Positions 53,973 through 63,738 of a stretch of 64,000 nt of DNA are shown piece after piece (positions within the stretch are counted from its first letter, which is position 1; the number at the start of each line of letters is the position of its first letter). Position numbers and translations under genes: made by a program. The notes under the pieces are model-generated. The model ran no database searches and was not told the origin of the DNA. It saw only the letters and a program-made list of their open reading frames with translations. This stretch comes from an uncultured Psychroflexus sp. (lineage in GTDB: Bacteria > Bacteroidota > Bacteroidia > Flavobacteriales > Flavobacteriaceae): assembly GCA_913062845.1 (NCBI GenBank), contig CAJXVZ010000004.1, positions 30,011-94,010 of the forward strand. Reading direction: 5' to 3'.

Positions 53973-56900
53973 ATGAAAAATATATTTCTTTCTTTTATTT
54001 TGATGTTATGTTCCATGTCCATTTATGCGCAGGGACATAATGTGCAGGTTATAGACGATAGTAAAGGTCAGTATCTTTTAGTGGATGGTGAACCTTTTAT
54101 GATCAATGGTATGAATTGGGATTACTTCCCTATTGGTACAAATTTCAATTACAGTTTATGGAATCAACCGGACGAAATCATTAAGGCCGCTCTGGACGAT
54201 GAAATGGGCTTGTTGAAAAATATGGGTGTTAATACTGTAAGACTTTATACTGGTATTCAGCCTAAATGGATTACTTATATTTACGAAAATTACGGTATCT
54301 ACACGATGTTGAATCACTCATTTGGTAGATATGGTCTCACTATAGACGGCGTGTGGACACCGGTTACAAAATATGACGACCCCGCGACAATAGATCTGTT
54401 AATGTCTGAAGTTACCGAATTGGCATCTACATATAAAGGTACAAAAGGACTATTAATGTATCTTTTAGGTAATGAGAATAACTATGGTTTGTTCTGGGCT
54501 GGTGCGGAAACAGAAGATTTTCCTGAAGGCGAAGAGCAAATCCGAGCGATAGGTGAGAACAGAGGTCGACCGATGTATAAATTGATGAATGATGCTTCAA
54601 ACAAAATGAAATCTATTGATGGCAACGTTCCGGTGGCTATATGTAATGGAGATGTATTGTTTATCGAAATCATCGCTCAGGAATGTCCTGATGTAGACAT
54701 CTATGGTACCAATATGTATCGAGGTGAATCTTTTGGTGATGCTTTTGAGAAAATCAGACAAGTATATGGCAAACCAGTTTTATTTACAGAATTTGGTTCA
54801 GATGCTTTTAATGCATTAAGTAATCAGGAAGACCAAAAAATGCAGGCGTATTTCATGGTTGAAAACTGGAAAGAAATCTACCAGAACGCTGCAGGATTAG
54901 GTCTTTCAGATAACTCTATTGGTGGTTTTACATTTCAGTTCAGTGATGGCTGGTGGAAATTCGGACAGACAAAGAATTTAGACGTTCACGACAGTAATGC
55001 TTCCTGGTCTAATGGTGGTTATTATATTGATCACGAGGAAGGCAGGAATAATATGAATGAGGAATGGTTTGGTATTTGTGCAAAAGGACCTACAAATGCC
55101 AGAGGACTTTATACGCTTTATCCAAGAGCAGCCTATTACGCATTGAAAGACGCTCATAAGATAAATCCTTATGTAGAAGGTGTTGATTTGGATTTTATTG
55201 ATAATTATTTTGAAAATAACATTTCTCTCACCGACGCAATGCTGAGAGCAAGAGGTGATAAAGCGGCAATGGATGGTGGCGGTTCAAGTGCTTTAGGTAT
55301 CACAAGACTATCTGCACACTTATCTACCTTCTACACAGGCGGTAGTTTGATCACAACTCCGGACAACCCAGACCCGGACGAAAACACCTTTCCAAACCAA
55401 TTAGGTTTCGATCAAATGCAATCTTATTTTATAGGGATAGGCGGAAAGCCTGCACCAAATGTGAGCTATGATGTGCAATTCAACATTGTTGGTGATGTGG
55501 CACAAAATCCTATCAACGAAATCTTTTATGAAAACAGAAACAGAATAGTTACTATACAAACTGATCAGGGAGAAGTAACACTGGAAGATGTTAACAGACT
55601 TAATCTGTATCAGGCCGAATTTGAATGGAACCACGATGCTTTTGATCTGAGAGGATTTTTCAGAACAGGTCACTACCACTGGGGTTATGAGGGTGATTTC
55701 TTTGGATTATATCCTGAGGCTAACTATGGTCCTAACCTGGATATCTATGGCGGTATTATCTCTGGTATTGAAGTTGATGCTAAAGGAGATTTGGAAGGAC
55801 TCAAAGCGGCTATTGGTCCTCAGTTATGGTGGGGCGCAAACCCAACCATGTTGTTCAAGTATTCTAAAACCATAGGACATTGGGATGTCACGGGTATCTA
55901 CAACAGAGACCTGGAAACAGATATAGAATTTGACGAGAACGGAAGACGTATTTTAGACCAGAATCAGGTGCGTTCCGGTGTTATTCCACCATGGCCAATG
56001 GAAAGAGCAACTCTTGCACTCGAAAGAGACTTTGGTAAATTTGGTTTAACCGTCGGTGGTATATGGGGTGGAAGACCTCTAAACGGAAGTACTTACCAGG
56101 ATATTGATGATAATGGTAACGTAGTTGTAGATAGAATTACTTCCGATGATAATTGGGGTGGAAAAGCAAAAATCACCTATGCAGGAGGTAAATTCAACTG
56201 GTATGCACAAGGTGCAGTAATGGGACTTGTTGCCAACGGTAGTGCAGATCCAACCCTTACTTTTACAGGATGGAAGTTAAAAGATACGGGTAGTGGTAAT
56301 CAACAGAATTTTCTGACCGGCTTCACGTATAATATTGGAAAATGGCAAATAGCACCTAACTTTATGTGGCAACAACCTCTGGTTGATCCTATGCCAAATG
56401 GTGTAGATGCGCCTGGACGTTTAAGAAATTTCATCGACGATCCTTTTGCAGTGCGTTGGAACCGTGAAACCACAGCTGGAGAAATATTATTCACTTATGA
56501 CCCAACACCCGGTACATATATGTATAATTGGGATAATAACAGGGCGGAAGATGCCAAGTTTGCCATGAGTGCAGGATTTGTATACAGACATTTACCTACA
56601 ACCATGGATGCGCACATTGGTTTCCTGGATACTCGTGAATTTTTTGCATTTGCTGAATCTGCACCGGCAGAAGATCTTTGGGAAGCCCACGCAAGGGTTG
56701 TTTCAAAGTTAAGCCCGGAGTTGGGTATCGTAGGTACTTTCTATTACGGTAATGGTCAGGCAAGAGGTGATTCTCAAAGATTAGTAACCGACAGATTTGG
56801 TGCTAATGTAGATATCAGATATAAGAAATTCTGGATACAGGGAGATGTTAAGGTTAATGACTGGGGTCCTTTTGACTACCACAGGGACTTTAACCTTACA

Positions 56901-57146
56901 TTCCCGCTGCAGTTAATGCTGGATTTATCCACTACATTGAGTAAGCCTGAATGGTATGTTTTACCTACAACTCAAGTTGGTATAAGAGGCATCTGGAGAT
57001 CATTAAATGAATTTTCACCAAGATATTCTCCAACAGCAACACCACTGGGGACTTTTAATCAGGATCCGCCGCTGAGCGCAGTTGGATTCCCAAATGGTTC
57101 AGAGTGGGAAATCATGACATACATTAGATTTAACATTGGAAAATAA
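53973..57146 (+). CDS. Predicted clan GH-A glycoside hydrolase fused to outer-membrane beta-barrel-like domain
   Basis: This 1057-residue protein starts with a signal peptide ending SIYAQ. Residues about 30-400 form a TIM-barrel glycosidase, with PFMINGMNWDYFP and NMGVNTVRLYTG early on. Glu168 in LLGNENNYGLF is the probable acid/base and Glu273 in LFTEFGSDAF the probable nucleophile; their spacing and context fit clan GH-A retaining enzymes. I cannot assign a family with confidence (GH2/GH5-like). From about residue 475 to the end the sequence changes to alternating amphipathic strands rich in Gly, Trp, Tyr and Phe (WWGANPTMLFKYSKTIGHWD, FNWYAQGAVMG) and ends ...YIRFNIGK. This looks like an outer-membrane beta-barrel. 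It heads the second PUL operon, so a glucan-related substrate is likely. Confidence 0.7.
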   Translation: MKNIFLSFILMLCSMSIYAQGHNVQVIDDSKGQYLLVDGEPFMINGMNWDYFPIGTNFNYSLWNQPDEIIKAALDDEMGLLKNMGVNTVRLYTGIQPKWITYIYENYGIYTMLNHSFGRYGLTIDGVWTPVTKYDDPATIDLLMSEVTELASTYKGTKGLLMYLLGNENNYGLFWAGAETEDFPEGEEQIRAIGENRGRPMYKLMNDASNKMKSIDGNVPVAICNGDVLFIEIIAQECPDVDIYGTNMYRGESFGDAFEKIRQVYGKPVLFTEFGSDAFNALSNQEDQKMQAYFMVENWKEIYQNAAGLGLSDNSIGGFTFQFSDGWWKFGQTKNLDVHDSNASWSNGGYYIDHEEGRNNMNEEWFGICAKGPTNARGLYTLYPRAAYYALKDAHKINPYVEGVDLDFIDNYFENNISLTDAMLRARGDKAAMDGGGSSALGITRLSAHLSTFYTGGSLITTPDNPDPDENTFPNQLGFDQMQSYFIGIGGKPAPNVSYDVQFNIVGDVAQNPINEIFYENRNRIVTIQTDQGEVTLEDVNRLNLYQAEFEWNHDAFDLRGFFRTGHYHWGYEGDFFGLYPEANYGPNLDIYGGIISGIEVDAKGDLEGLKAAIGPQLWWGANPTMLFKYSKTIGHWDVTGIYNRDLETDIEFDENGRRILDQNQVRSGVIPPWPMERATLALERDFGKFGLTVGGIWGGRPLNGSTYQDIDDNGNVVVDRITSDDNWGGKAKITYAGGKFNWYAQGAVMGLVANGSADPTLTFTGWKLKDTGSGNQQNFLTGFTYNIGKWQIAPNFMWQQPLVDPMPNGVDAPGRLRNFIDDPFAVRWNRETTAGEILFTYDPTPGTYMYNWDNNRAEDAKFAMSAGFVYRHLPTTMDAHIGFLDTREFFAFAESAPAEDLWEAHARVVSKLSPELGIVGTFYYGNGQARGDSQRLVTDRFGANVDIRYKKFWIQGDVKVNDWGPFDYHRDFNLTFPLQLMLDLSTTLSKPEWYVLPTTQVGIRGIWRSLNEFSPRYSPTATPLGTFNQDPPLSAVGFPNGSEWEIMTYIRFNIGK

Positions 57147-57153
57147 TTTTAAA

Positions 57154-58602
57154 ATGATAAAGCATAAATTCACATATTTAAAATTCTTTGGACTTGTATT
57201 GTTATCAGGAATGGTATTTACAAGCTGCGAAAGAGAAATTTCAGACCAGGCCGTACCGGCAACTTTTCCAAATACGGCTGAAGTCTACACTGACAACCCG
57301 GTTGGATTAACCGATGAGTTCTTTGAATCTTTTGATCCTGCAACCGGTGCAAATACAGAAGCCTTTGGAACTGATGACGAGGTTTCGTATTTGGGTTCTT
57401 CTTCAATAAGGTTAGATATTCCTGCACCAAACGATCCTGATGGTGGTTTTATAGGCGGAATTTTTAAAGATAGAGGCGAAGGCCGGGATTTATCGGGTTA
57501 CGATGCTTTGACTTTTTGGATAAAAGCTTCGAGAACTGCTGCATTTGATCAAATTGGTTTTGGAGCGGACTTTGAAGAGGGTAAATTCACTACAGCAAGG
57601 TTCAACATACCTTTGTCCACTGATTGGAGAAAAATAACAATTCCAATTCCAGAGCCTTCAAAACTGACTCAGGAAAAGGGTTTGTTTTTATTTTCAACCG
57701 GAACAAACAGTACAGATGGTGTTGGCTTTACGGTTTGGATTGATGAAATACGATATGAAAATCTAGGCACAATTGGACAAAAGCAATCAAGTATTTTTAA
57801 TGGGAATAATGTAAATCAGGATGCTTTTGTTGATGTACCAATTCAGATTGAAGAATTTTCAGTTTCTGCAAATCTGGCATCCGGCGAAAATGTTACAGTT
57901 CAGGCATCTCCTCAGTATTTTGATTTTTCATCTTCAAATCCTGATGTTGCAACTGTCAGCGAAACAGGACTGGTCTCAGTTATAAGTACTGGTGAAGCTA
58001 CAATTTCTGCGACTCTTGGTAATACAGCAACTCAGGGAACACTCAACTTAAATGTTGAAGGAGGATTCAACTTTGCTCCTGTACCAACCAGACCAGCAGA
58101 AAATGTTGTTTCAATTTTTAGTGACGCCTACCTGAACATTCCTGTATCACGGTATAATTCCTTTTTCGAGCCTTTTCAAACCACACTGGGAGGCGTACAA
58201 CAAGTAGGTTCTCAAAGCATTATAAGTTACACAAACCTTAATTTTGTCGGTATTGTATTTAACGATGTTATTTTTCCGGCAGAAGCTGTGCAACCCGTCA
58301 ATGCAACAGGCCTGACGCATTTACACATCGATGTAAACGTACAGGAACCTGTGCAGGCTTCAGATAGACTTTTACTGCAGTTAACTAATTATGGTGCAAC
58401 AGAAACAGTTGGTTCTTTCCTTATCAACGGTTCAGACCTACTAGAAGATGAATGGGTCGGATTTGATATACCATTATCTGATTTCTCTGGGTTGACCGAC
58501 AGAAACAGAATTGGATTACTATTGTTTAATTCTGAATCAGGCCCGGCAAACCCAACAATTTCCAATATATTTCTCGATAACATTTACTTCTACACGGAAT
58601 AA
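57154..58602 (+). CDS. CBM/Big2-domain surface lipoprotein of the glucan locus
   Basis: This lipoprotein of about 482 residues has lipobox MVFTSCERE. I start it at 57154, giving a clean lipoprotein signal, rather than 57136 as in the track. Regions: CBM-like beta-sandwich at about 50-205 (DLSGYDALTFWIKASRTAAF, VWIDEIRYE), a Big2-type Ig domain at about 225-305 (FSSSNPDVATVSETGLVSVI) and a second CBM-like module at about 315-482 (NVVSIFSDAYLN, GLTHLHIDV, EWVGFDIPLSDF, LDNIYFY). No catalytic residues are recognised. It probably holds glucan at the surface next to GH16. The last module closely matches one in the giant T9SS protein at 4753. Confidence 0.8.
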   Translation: MIKHKFTYLKFFGLVLLSGMVFTSCEREISDQAVPATFPNTAEVYTDNPVGLTDEFFESFDPATGANTEAFGTDDEVSYLGSSSIRLDIPAPNDPDGGFIGGIFKDRGEGRDLSGYDALTFWIKASRTAAFDQIGFGADFEEGKFTTARFNIPLSTDWRKITIPIPEPSKLTQEKGLFLFSTGTNSTDGVGFTVWIDEIRYENLGTIGQKQSSIFNGNNVNQDAFVDVPIQIEEFSVSANLASGENVTVQASPQYFDFSSSNPDVATVSETGLVSVISTGEATISATLGNTATQGTLNLNVEGGFNFAPVPTRPAENVVSIFSDAYLNIPVSRYNSFFEPFQTTLGGVQQVGSQSIISYTNLNFVGIVFNDVIFPAEAVQPVNATGLTHLHIDVNVQEPVQASDRLLLQLTNYGATETVGSFLINGSDLLEDEWVGFDIPLSDFSGLTDRNRIGLLLFNSESGPANPTISNIFLDNIYFYTE

Positions 58603-58613
58603 AATTTAACATT

Positions 58614-59450
58614 ATGAACAAAATAAAATATATAGCAATCATTCTTATCTTCTCGACAAGTTTTGTCAGTTGCGACCTAGACGAAACCCAGGAAGTAGTG
58701 ACCAAAAACAATCTCGTATGGTCAGATGAATTTGATACCGATGGTGCGCCTGATCCAAATAATTGGAATTATGAGATTGGAGATGGTTCGGCTCAGGGTA
58801 TTCCGGGTTGGGGAAATAACGAGTTACAATATTATACCGACCGACCAGAGAATGTGAAAGTAGAAAACGGTGTTCTTGTCATTACAGCCCGACAGGAATC
58901 CTTCCAGGGCAGTAATTACACTTCTGCAAGATTAACAACAAAAGGCTTAATGGATAGACAATACGGTCGTTTTGAAGCAAGAATCAGAGTGCCTTACGGA
59001 AAAGGATACTGGCCTGCATTCTGGATGTTGGGCGATGATAGTGATGGTGAAATTTGGCCTCAAATAGGTGAAATTGACATTATGGAAAATGTTGGTGATG
59101 AGCCTACAGTTGCTTTTGGTAGCATTCACGGGCCAGGTTACAGCGGCGGAGAATCTATTGGTAAAGATTTTGAATTAGAAAACGATAGATTCGATACTGG
59201 CTTCCATATCTTCGGTATTGAATGGTCACCAAACCGTATCAATTACTACATAGATGACAAATTATACCAGTCCTTAACCCCTGAAGATGTTGATGAAGAA
59301 ACTGATGGAGAAGGTGTTTGGGTATTTAACGACAGATCTTTTTATATCATTCTTAATTTGGCTGTAGGTGGTAATCTGCCTGGAAGTCCTAATGCTGAAA
59401 CAGAATTTCCGCAAAGTATGATAGTGGATTACGTTAGAGTTTATGAATAA
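58614..59450 (+). CDS. GH16 beta-glucanase lipoprotein (laminarinase-type)
   Basis: This 278-residue lipoprotein (lipobox SFVSCDLD) has a complete GH16 domain at about 35-278: LVWSDEFDTDGAPDPNNWNY, GWGNNELQYYTD, YGRFEARIRVPYGKGYWPAF and the catalytic GEIDIMENVG (Glu153 nucleophile, Asp155, Glu158 acid/base). The substrate-binding WGNNELQYYT and FHIFGIEWSP segments resemble bacterial endo-beta-1,3(4)-glucanases. It probably cuts laminarin or mixed-linkage glucan at the cell surface. It has no T9SS domain and appears lipid-anchored. It lies in the operon 11 bp after the CBM lipoprotein. Confidence 0.92.
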   Translation: MNKIKYIAIILIFSTSFVSCDLDETQEVVTKNNLVWSDEFDTDGAPDPNNWNYEIGDGSAQGIPGWGNNELQYYTDRPENVKVENGVLVITARQESFQGSNYTSARLTTKGLMDRQYGRFEARIRVPYGKGYWPAFWMLGDDSDGEIWPQIGEIDIMENVGDEPTVAFGSIHGPGYSGGESIGKDFELENDRFDTGFHIFGIEWSPNRINYYIDDKLYQSLTPEDVDEETDGEGVWVFNDRSFYIILNLAVGGNLPGSPNAETEFPQSMIVDYVRVYE

Positions 59451-59466
59451 TCAAAATATTTCTAAA

Positions 59467-60234
59467 ATGCAATTAAAACAAAATATCATATTGTCAACAT
59501 TGTTCGTTCTTTCTGCGTTTTTATTCTCGTGTGAAGAAAATGAAAGCGGAGTAGATTTCGTTGGATTTGAAGCCAGATTCATCAGTGATATTGATGGGCG
59601 AACCGTTAATTTTAATAATTTGTCAACCAATGCGGTCAGCTTCCAATGGGACTTTGGTGATGGTACAACTTCTGTATTGGAAAATCCTTCTAAAACTTAT
59701 AATGTAGGAGGAACGTTTACGGTGACACTAACGGCTACCAGTGATGATGGTATTACAGACTCTTTTCAGGATTCATTTGTATTCGAAGACCCTTTTGACT
59801 CAGGATTACTTGTAAATGGTGATTTTGAAAATGGTTCACAAGGCTGGATCGTTGGTGTTGATGATTCTGCCCCTGCACCTGTTGTTACTGAGGATGGTAA
59901 TACATTTTATGAAGCCAATATTACTAATCCGGATCCAAATGCGCCTTTTTTGGTCAACATCAGTCAAAAACTGGCAATCGAGCAGGGCAACACATACACA
60001 TTAACTTTTGATGCATCTTCCGATCAGGACAGAACGATAATTGCCGGTATAGGTCTTAGTGGAGGTGATTTTTCAAATGATACAGAAATTGTAAACTTAA
60101 CCAACACAACACAGCAATTTAGTCTTACATTGAGTTCGCAGGATTTTGGTGCGCCTGATGCAAGAGTGTTATTTGATTTAAATGGAGATGCTGGTTTGGT
60201 GCGTATAGATAATGTGTCATTAGTTCTTCAGTAA
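59467..60234 (+). CDS. PKD-CBM surface lipoprotein of the glucan locus
   Basis: This lipoprotein of about 255 residues has lipobox FLFSCEEN. I start it at 59467 (MQLKQNIIL) because the track's Met at 59443 lies inside the GH16 gene and lengthens the signal oddly. It has a PKD domain at about 35-105 (FQWDFGDGTTSV, YNVGGTFTVTLTAT) and a CBM4/9/22-type carbohydrate-binding module at about 110-255 (LLVNGDFENGSQGW, YTLTFDASSDQDRTI, RIDNVSLVL). It is probably an auxiliary glucan binder, with no enzyme domain. Confidence 0.85.
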   Translation: MQLKQNIILSTLFVLSAFLFSCEENESGVDFVGFEARFISDIDGRTVNFNNLSTNAVSFQWDFGDGTTSVLENPSKTYNVGGTFTVTLTATSDDGITDSFQDSFVFEDPFDSGLLVNGDFENGSQGWIVGVDDSAPAPVVTEDGNTFYEANITNPDPNAPFLVNISQKLAIEQGNTYTLTFDASSDQDRTIIAGIGLSGGDFSNDTEIVNLTNTTQQFSLTLSSQDFGAPDARVLFDLNGDAGLVRIDNVSLVLQ

Positions 60235-60294
60235 AATTTAATTTTACTATTTTATCATCTCAAAATCATTATTCAATAAAATTTATTTTATAAA

Positions 60295-63200
60295 GTGAGT
60301 ACACAACAGGATCAACTTGAAATCGTAAAAATAAACGGGGAAAAATTTCTTAAAATTTCAAACAGTGACAGCATACGACCATTCTTTATGAGCATCGTAA
60401 GCCCTTACAACCATTGGATGTTTTTATCCAGTAACGGAGGAGTGACCGCTGGTAGAAAAAATAAAGAATTTGCGCTTTTCCCTTATTATACAGATGATAA
60501 AATAACAGAATCAGCCGATATCACTGGCAGTAAAACTATCTTAAAAGTGGTAGGTCCAAATAAGACATTTTTCTGGGAACCTTTTGCTAAACGATTTGCC
60601 GATCAGTATAATATCACCAGAAATCTATACAAGAATATTTGGGGAAATAAGGTGGTTTTTGAAGAAATAAACCACGATTTACAATTAAAATTCATTTACA
60701 GACTGTCATCAAGCGATGACTTCGGTTTTATCAAAGATGCCTCTGTTGAGAATTTAAGTCAAAAGGAAGTGAATTTTGAAATCTTAGACGGTTTTCAAAA
60801 TATTTTACCTGCCAGTGTAAACAGCGATTTGCAATCAGCACAAAGTAACCTGGTTGATGCTTACAAGAGAAATGAACTGGAACCTAATGTAGGCATGGGA
60901 ATTTATGCGCTAAGCGCAGTACCTGTAGATAAAGCCGAACCAAGTGAGGCTCTAAAAGCCAATGTCGTTTGGTCGCTTAACGCTCATACGCCAAAATTTT
61001 TAGTGTCATCCCTTCAATTAGAAAATTTTAGAAATGGTAAAGAAATCACCCAGGAAGTTGATGTCAAAGCAGAAAAAGGGGCTTATTTCATACACCAAAA
61101 TTTAAAGTTAGACTCTAAAGCCTCCAAATCATGGAAAATTGTGGCCGATGTTAACTTTAACCATGCTAAAGTTGTTGACTTCATTCATCGTATCAAATCA
61201 AATCCCGAACTTGAAAAAGCGATTGAAGATGATATTGAAAAAGGCACTCAAAAACTTATCAAATTAAACGCCTCGGCGGATGGGTTGCAATACTCAAGTG
61301 ATAAACTAAGAGACATTCGTCATTATTCCAACACACTTTACAATATTATGCGTGGAGGAATTTTTGACGATAATTACAATATTGAACTTAACGACTTCAA
61401 ACCTTACATCAAAACTGCCAATCTCGAGGTCTACAATAAATTTGAAAAAGATCTCGATAAACTTGGCGATGTTTTTACGCTTGCGGATTTAAAAGCTTTG
61501 GTCAAGGAGGAAAGCGATAAAGATTTTACCAGACTTTGTCTCGAATATTTACCACTAAAATTCAGCCGTAGACACGGTGACCCAAGTCGTCCGTGGAACC
61601 AGTTTTCTATCAATACAAAAGATGAAAACGGCAATAAAATTCTGGATTATGAAGGTAACTGGCGGGATATTTTCCAAAACTGGGAAGCACTCTCATTTTC
61701 CTATCCTGAGTTTTTGGAGAGCATGATTTACAAGTTTTTAAACGCTTCTACTTTTGATGGTTACAATCCATACCGTGTGACAAAAGATGGTTTTGACTGG
61801 GAGATTATTGAACCGGACGACCCATGGTCTTATATTGGCTATTGGGGTGACCACCAGATTATCTACTTACTCAAATTTCTTGAAGTTCTGGAAAACGTGA
61901 AACCCGGTAAGCTTGCAAAGCTATTCAAATCTGATGTATTTGTTTACGCTAATGTGCCTTACAGAATTAAATCTTATGAAGATACTTTAAAGGATCCTAA
62001 AGATACTATCGTTTTTGATCATGACCTTGACAAAAAAATAAGAGAAAAAAGAGAATCGCTGGGAGCTGACGGCGCTTTACTTGAGGACCAGAAAGGGAAC
62101 ATCATTCATGTTAACTTTATCGAAAAAATACTGGCAACCGCTCTGGCAAAGGTCTCTAACTTTATACCTGAAGGCGGTATTTGGATGAATACACAGCGCC
62201 CTGAATGGAATGATGCCAATAATGCGTTGGTAGGTAATGGGGTATCAATGGTCACACTTTATTATCTGAGAAGATTTTTCGATTTTTTCAAAACGATATT
62301 TAAAGGCATAAATGATGCTGAAACATTTGAATTGTCTAAAGAGGTTTTCGATATGTTCATGGCCATGCATCAGGCCTTGGACGCGCATAAAGGAGTTCTT
62401 TATTCTGAAATTTCAGACAGAGAAAGAAAAGCCGTTCTTGATGCTGTTGCTATTCCGGCAAGTCAATTCAGGACTTTTGTATACGAGAAAGGATTTACAG
62501 GTGAAAAGGTATCTGTAAATATTACAGATTTAGAAGCATTTATAGATAATATTCTGGAGTTTTTGGAACAATCTATCGAAGCCAATAAACGCCAGGACAA
62601 CCTATATCACGCCTACAATTTGATGACATTAAACGATGACAATAGCATATCAATTTCCTACCTGGATGAAATGCTGGAAGGTCAGGTGGCAGTTTTGAGT
62701 GCTAAGTATTTATCTTCAGAAGATGCAGTGAGTGTTTTAGACGCCTTAAAAGATTCGGCGCTATTCAGACCTGATCAGTATAGTTACATCTTGTATCCTA
62801 ACAAGGCGCTTAAAGGCTATTTACAACGCAACAACATCCCTGAAAACCTCGTAGAGTCTTCAGAGTTATTGAAAACGCTGGTAGAGGACCAAAACACTAA
62901 GATTATTGAAAAAGATGTTGAAGGTCATTACCATTTCAATGCCAATTTCAACAATGATAAAAAACTGAAAGCAGCCCTTGAATCCATGAAGGATTCTAAA
63001 TATGCAGGTTTAGTTGAAAAAGATTTCGACGATGTAGTTCGTATTTTTGAAGAAGTCTTTAACCATAAAGCATTTACCGGTCGTTCAGGAACATTTTATG
63101 GCTATGAAGGCCTTGGTTCAATCTATTGGCATATGGTCTCAAAACTGCAACTGGCCGTATTTGAATGCTGTCAAAAAGCGATCGAGGAGAAAGCCGCAGA

Positions 63201-63726
63201 TGAAACCATTGGTCGACTACTGGAGCATTATTATGAGATTAATGAAGGCATTGGTGTGCACAAATCTCCTGAGTTATACGGAGCCTTTTCTACGGATCCC
63301 TACTCACATACACCATACGGAAAAGGAGCTCAACAGCCTGGTATGACCGGCCAGGTTAAAGAAGATATCCTGAGCCGATTTGGTGAAATAGGAATAACTA
63401 TGCACAAAGGTCATCTGGCCTTTAAGCCATACATGCTGCGCAAAGATGAATTTTTTAAGAAAGCAAAACAAGTTAATTATATTGATTTAGAGCATAATTT
63501 AAAAACACTTGAAGTACCCGAAAACTCGCTATGTTTTACGATATGTCAAACACCTGTAATTTACAGTATTTCAGATCATAACGAAATAGAAGTTACTCAA
63601 AGTGACAATTCTTCCCATTCTATCAACGGGCTTGAGTTACCTGAAGATATCAGTAGCTCAATCTTTAAGAGAGAAGGCAAGGTTGAACATTTACGAGTTT
63701 TTGTTGACCAATCTATCTTAAAATAA
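60295..63726 (+). CDS. Cytoplasmic GH149/GH94-like beta-glucan phosphorylase
   Basis: This 1143-residue protein has a GTG start and no signal peptide, unlike every other enzyme of the locus. The N-terminal beta-sandwich carries NHWMFLSSNGGVTAGRK and FALFPYYTDDKITE. The (alpha/alpha)6 region holds WNDANNALVGNG, whose Asp640 corresponds to the general acid of GH94-clan phosphorylases, as well as YEGLGSIYWHM. Length, layout and motifs best fit GH149 beta-1,3-oligoglucan phosphorylases, which are about 1100 residues. With phosphate it would split imported beta-1,3-glucan oligomers to glucose 1-phosphate, saving ATP. GH94 (cellobiose or laminaribiose type) is the alternative but is usually shorter. 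Confidence 0.8.
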   Translation: MSTQQDQLEIVKINGEKFLKISNSDSIRPFFMSIVSPYNHWMFLSSNGGVTAGRKNKEFALFPYYTDDKITESADITGSKTILKVVGPNKTFFWEPFAKRFADQYNITRNLYKNIWGNKVVFEEINHDLQLKFIYRLSSSDDFGFIKDASVENLSQKEVNFEILDGFQNILPASVNSDLQSAQSNLVDAYKRNELEPNVGMGIYALSAVPVDKAEPSEALKANVVWSLNAHTPKFLVSSLQLENFRNGKEITQEVDVKAEKGAYFIHQNLKLDSKASKSWKIVADVNFNHAKVVDFIHRIKSNPELEKAIEDDIEKGTQKLIKLNASADGLQYSSDKLRDIRHYSNTLYNIMRGGIFDDNYNIELNDFKPYIKTANLEVYNKFEKDLDKLGDVFTLADLKALVKEESDKDFTRLCLEYLPLKFSRRHGDPSRPWNQFSINTKDENGNKILDYEGNWRDIFQNWEALSFSYPEFLESMIYKFLNASTFDGYNPYRVTKDGFDWEIIEPDDPWSYIGYWGDHQIIYLLKFLEVLENVKPGKLAKLFKSDVFVYANVPYRIKSYEDTLKDPKDTIVFDHDLDKKIREKRESLGADGALLEDQKGNIIHVNFIEKILATALAKVSNFIPEGGIWMNTQRPEWNDANNALVGNGVSMVTLYYLRRFFDFFKTIFKGINDAETFELSKEVFDMFMAMHQALDAHKGVLYSEISDRERKAVLDAVAIPASQFRTFVYEKGFTGEKVSVNITDLEAFIDNILEFLEQSIEANKRQDNLYHAYNLMTLNDDNSISISYLDEMLEGQVAVLSAKYLSSEDAVSVLDALKDSALFRPDQYSYILYPNKALKGYLQRNNIPENLVESSELLKTLVEDQNTKIIEKDVEGHYHFNANFNNDKKLKAALESMKDSKYAGLVEKDFDDVVRIFEEVFNHKAFTGRSGTFYGYEGLGSIYWHMVSKLQLAVFECCQKAIEEKAADETIGRLLEHYYEINEGIGVHKSPELYGAFSTDPYSHTPYGKGAQQPGMTGQVKEDILSRFGEIGITMHKGHLAFKPYMLRKDEFFKKAKQVNYIDLEHNLKTLEVPENSLCFTICQTPVIYSISDHNEIEVTQSDNSSHSINGLELPEDISSSIFKREGKVEHLRVFVDQSILK

Positions 63727-63738
63727 ATACCAGTAAAA

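Noticed and set aside
57136-57153. Upstream ATG for the CBM/Big2 lipoprotein at 57136
   Set aside because: It lies inside the previous gene's end and adds an acidic stretch before the lipoprotein signal; 57154 gives a normal signal peptide.
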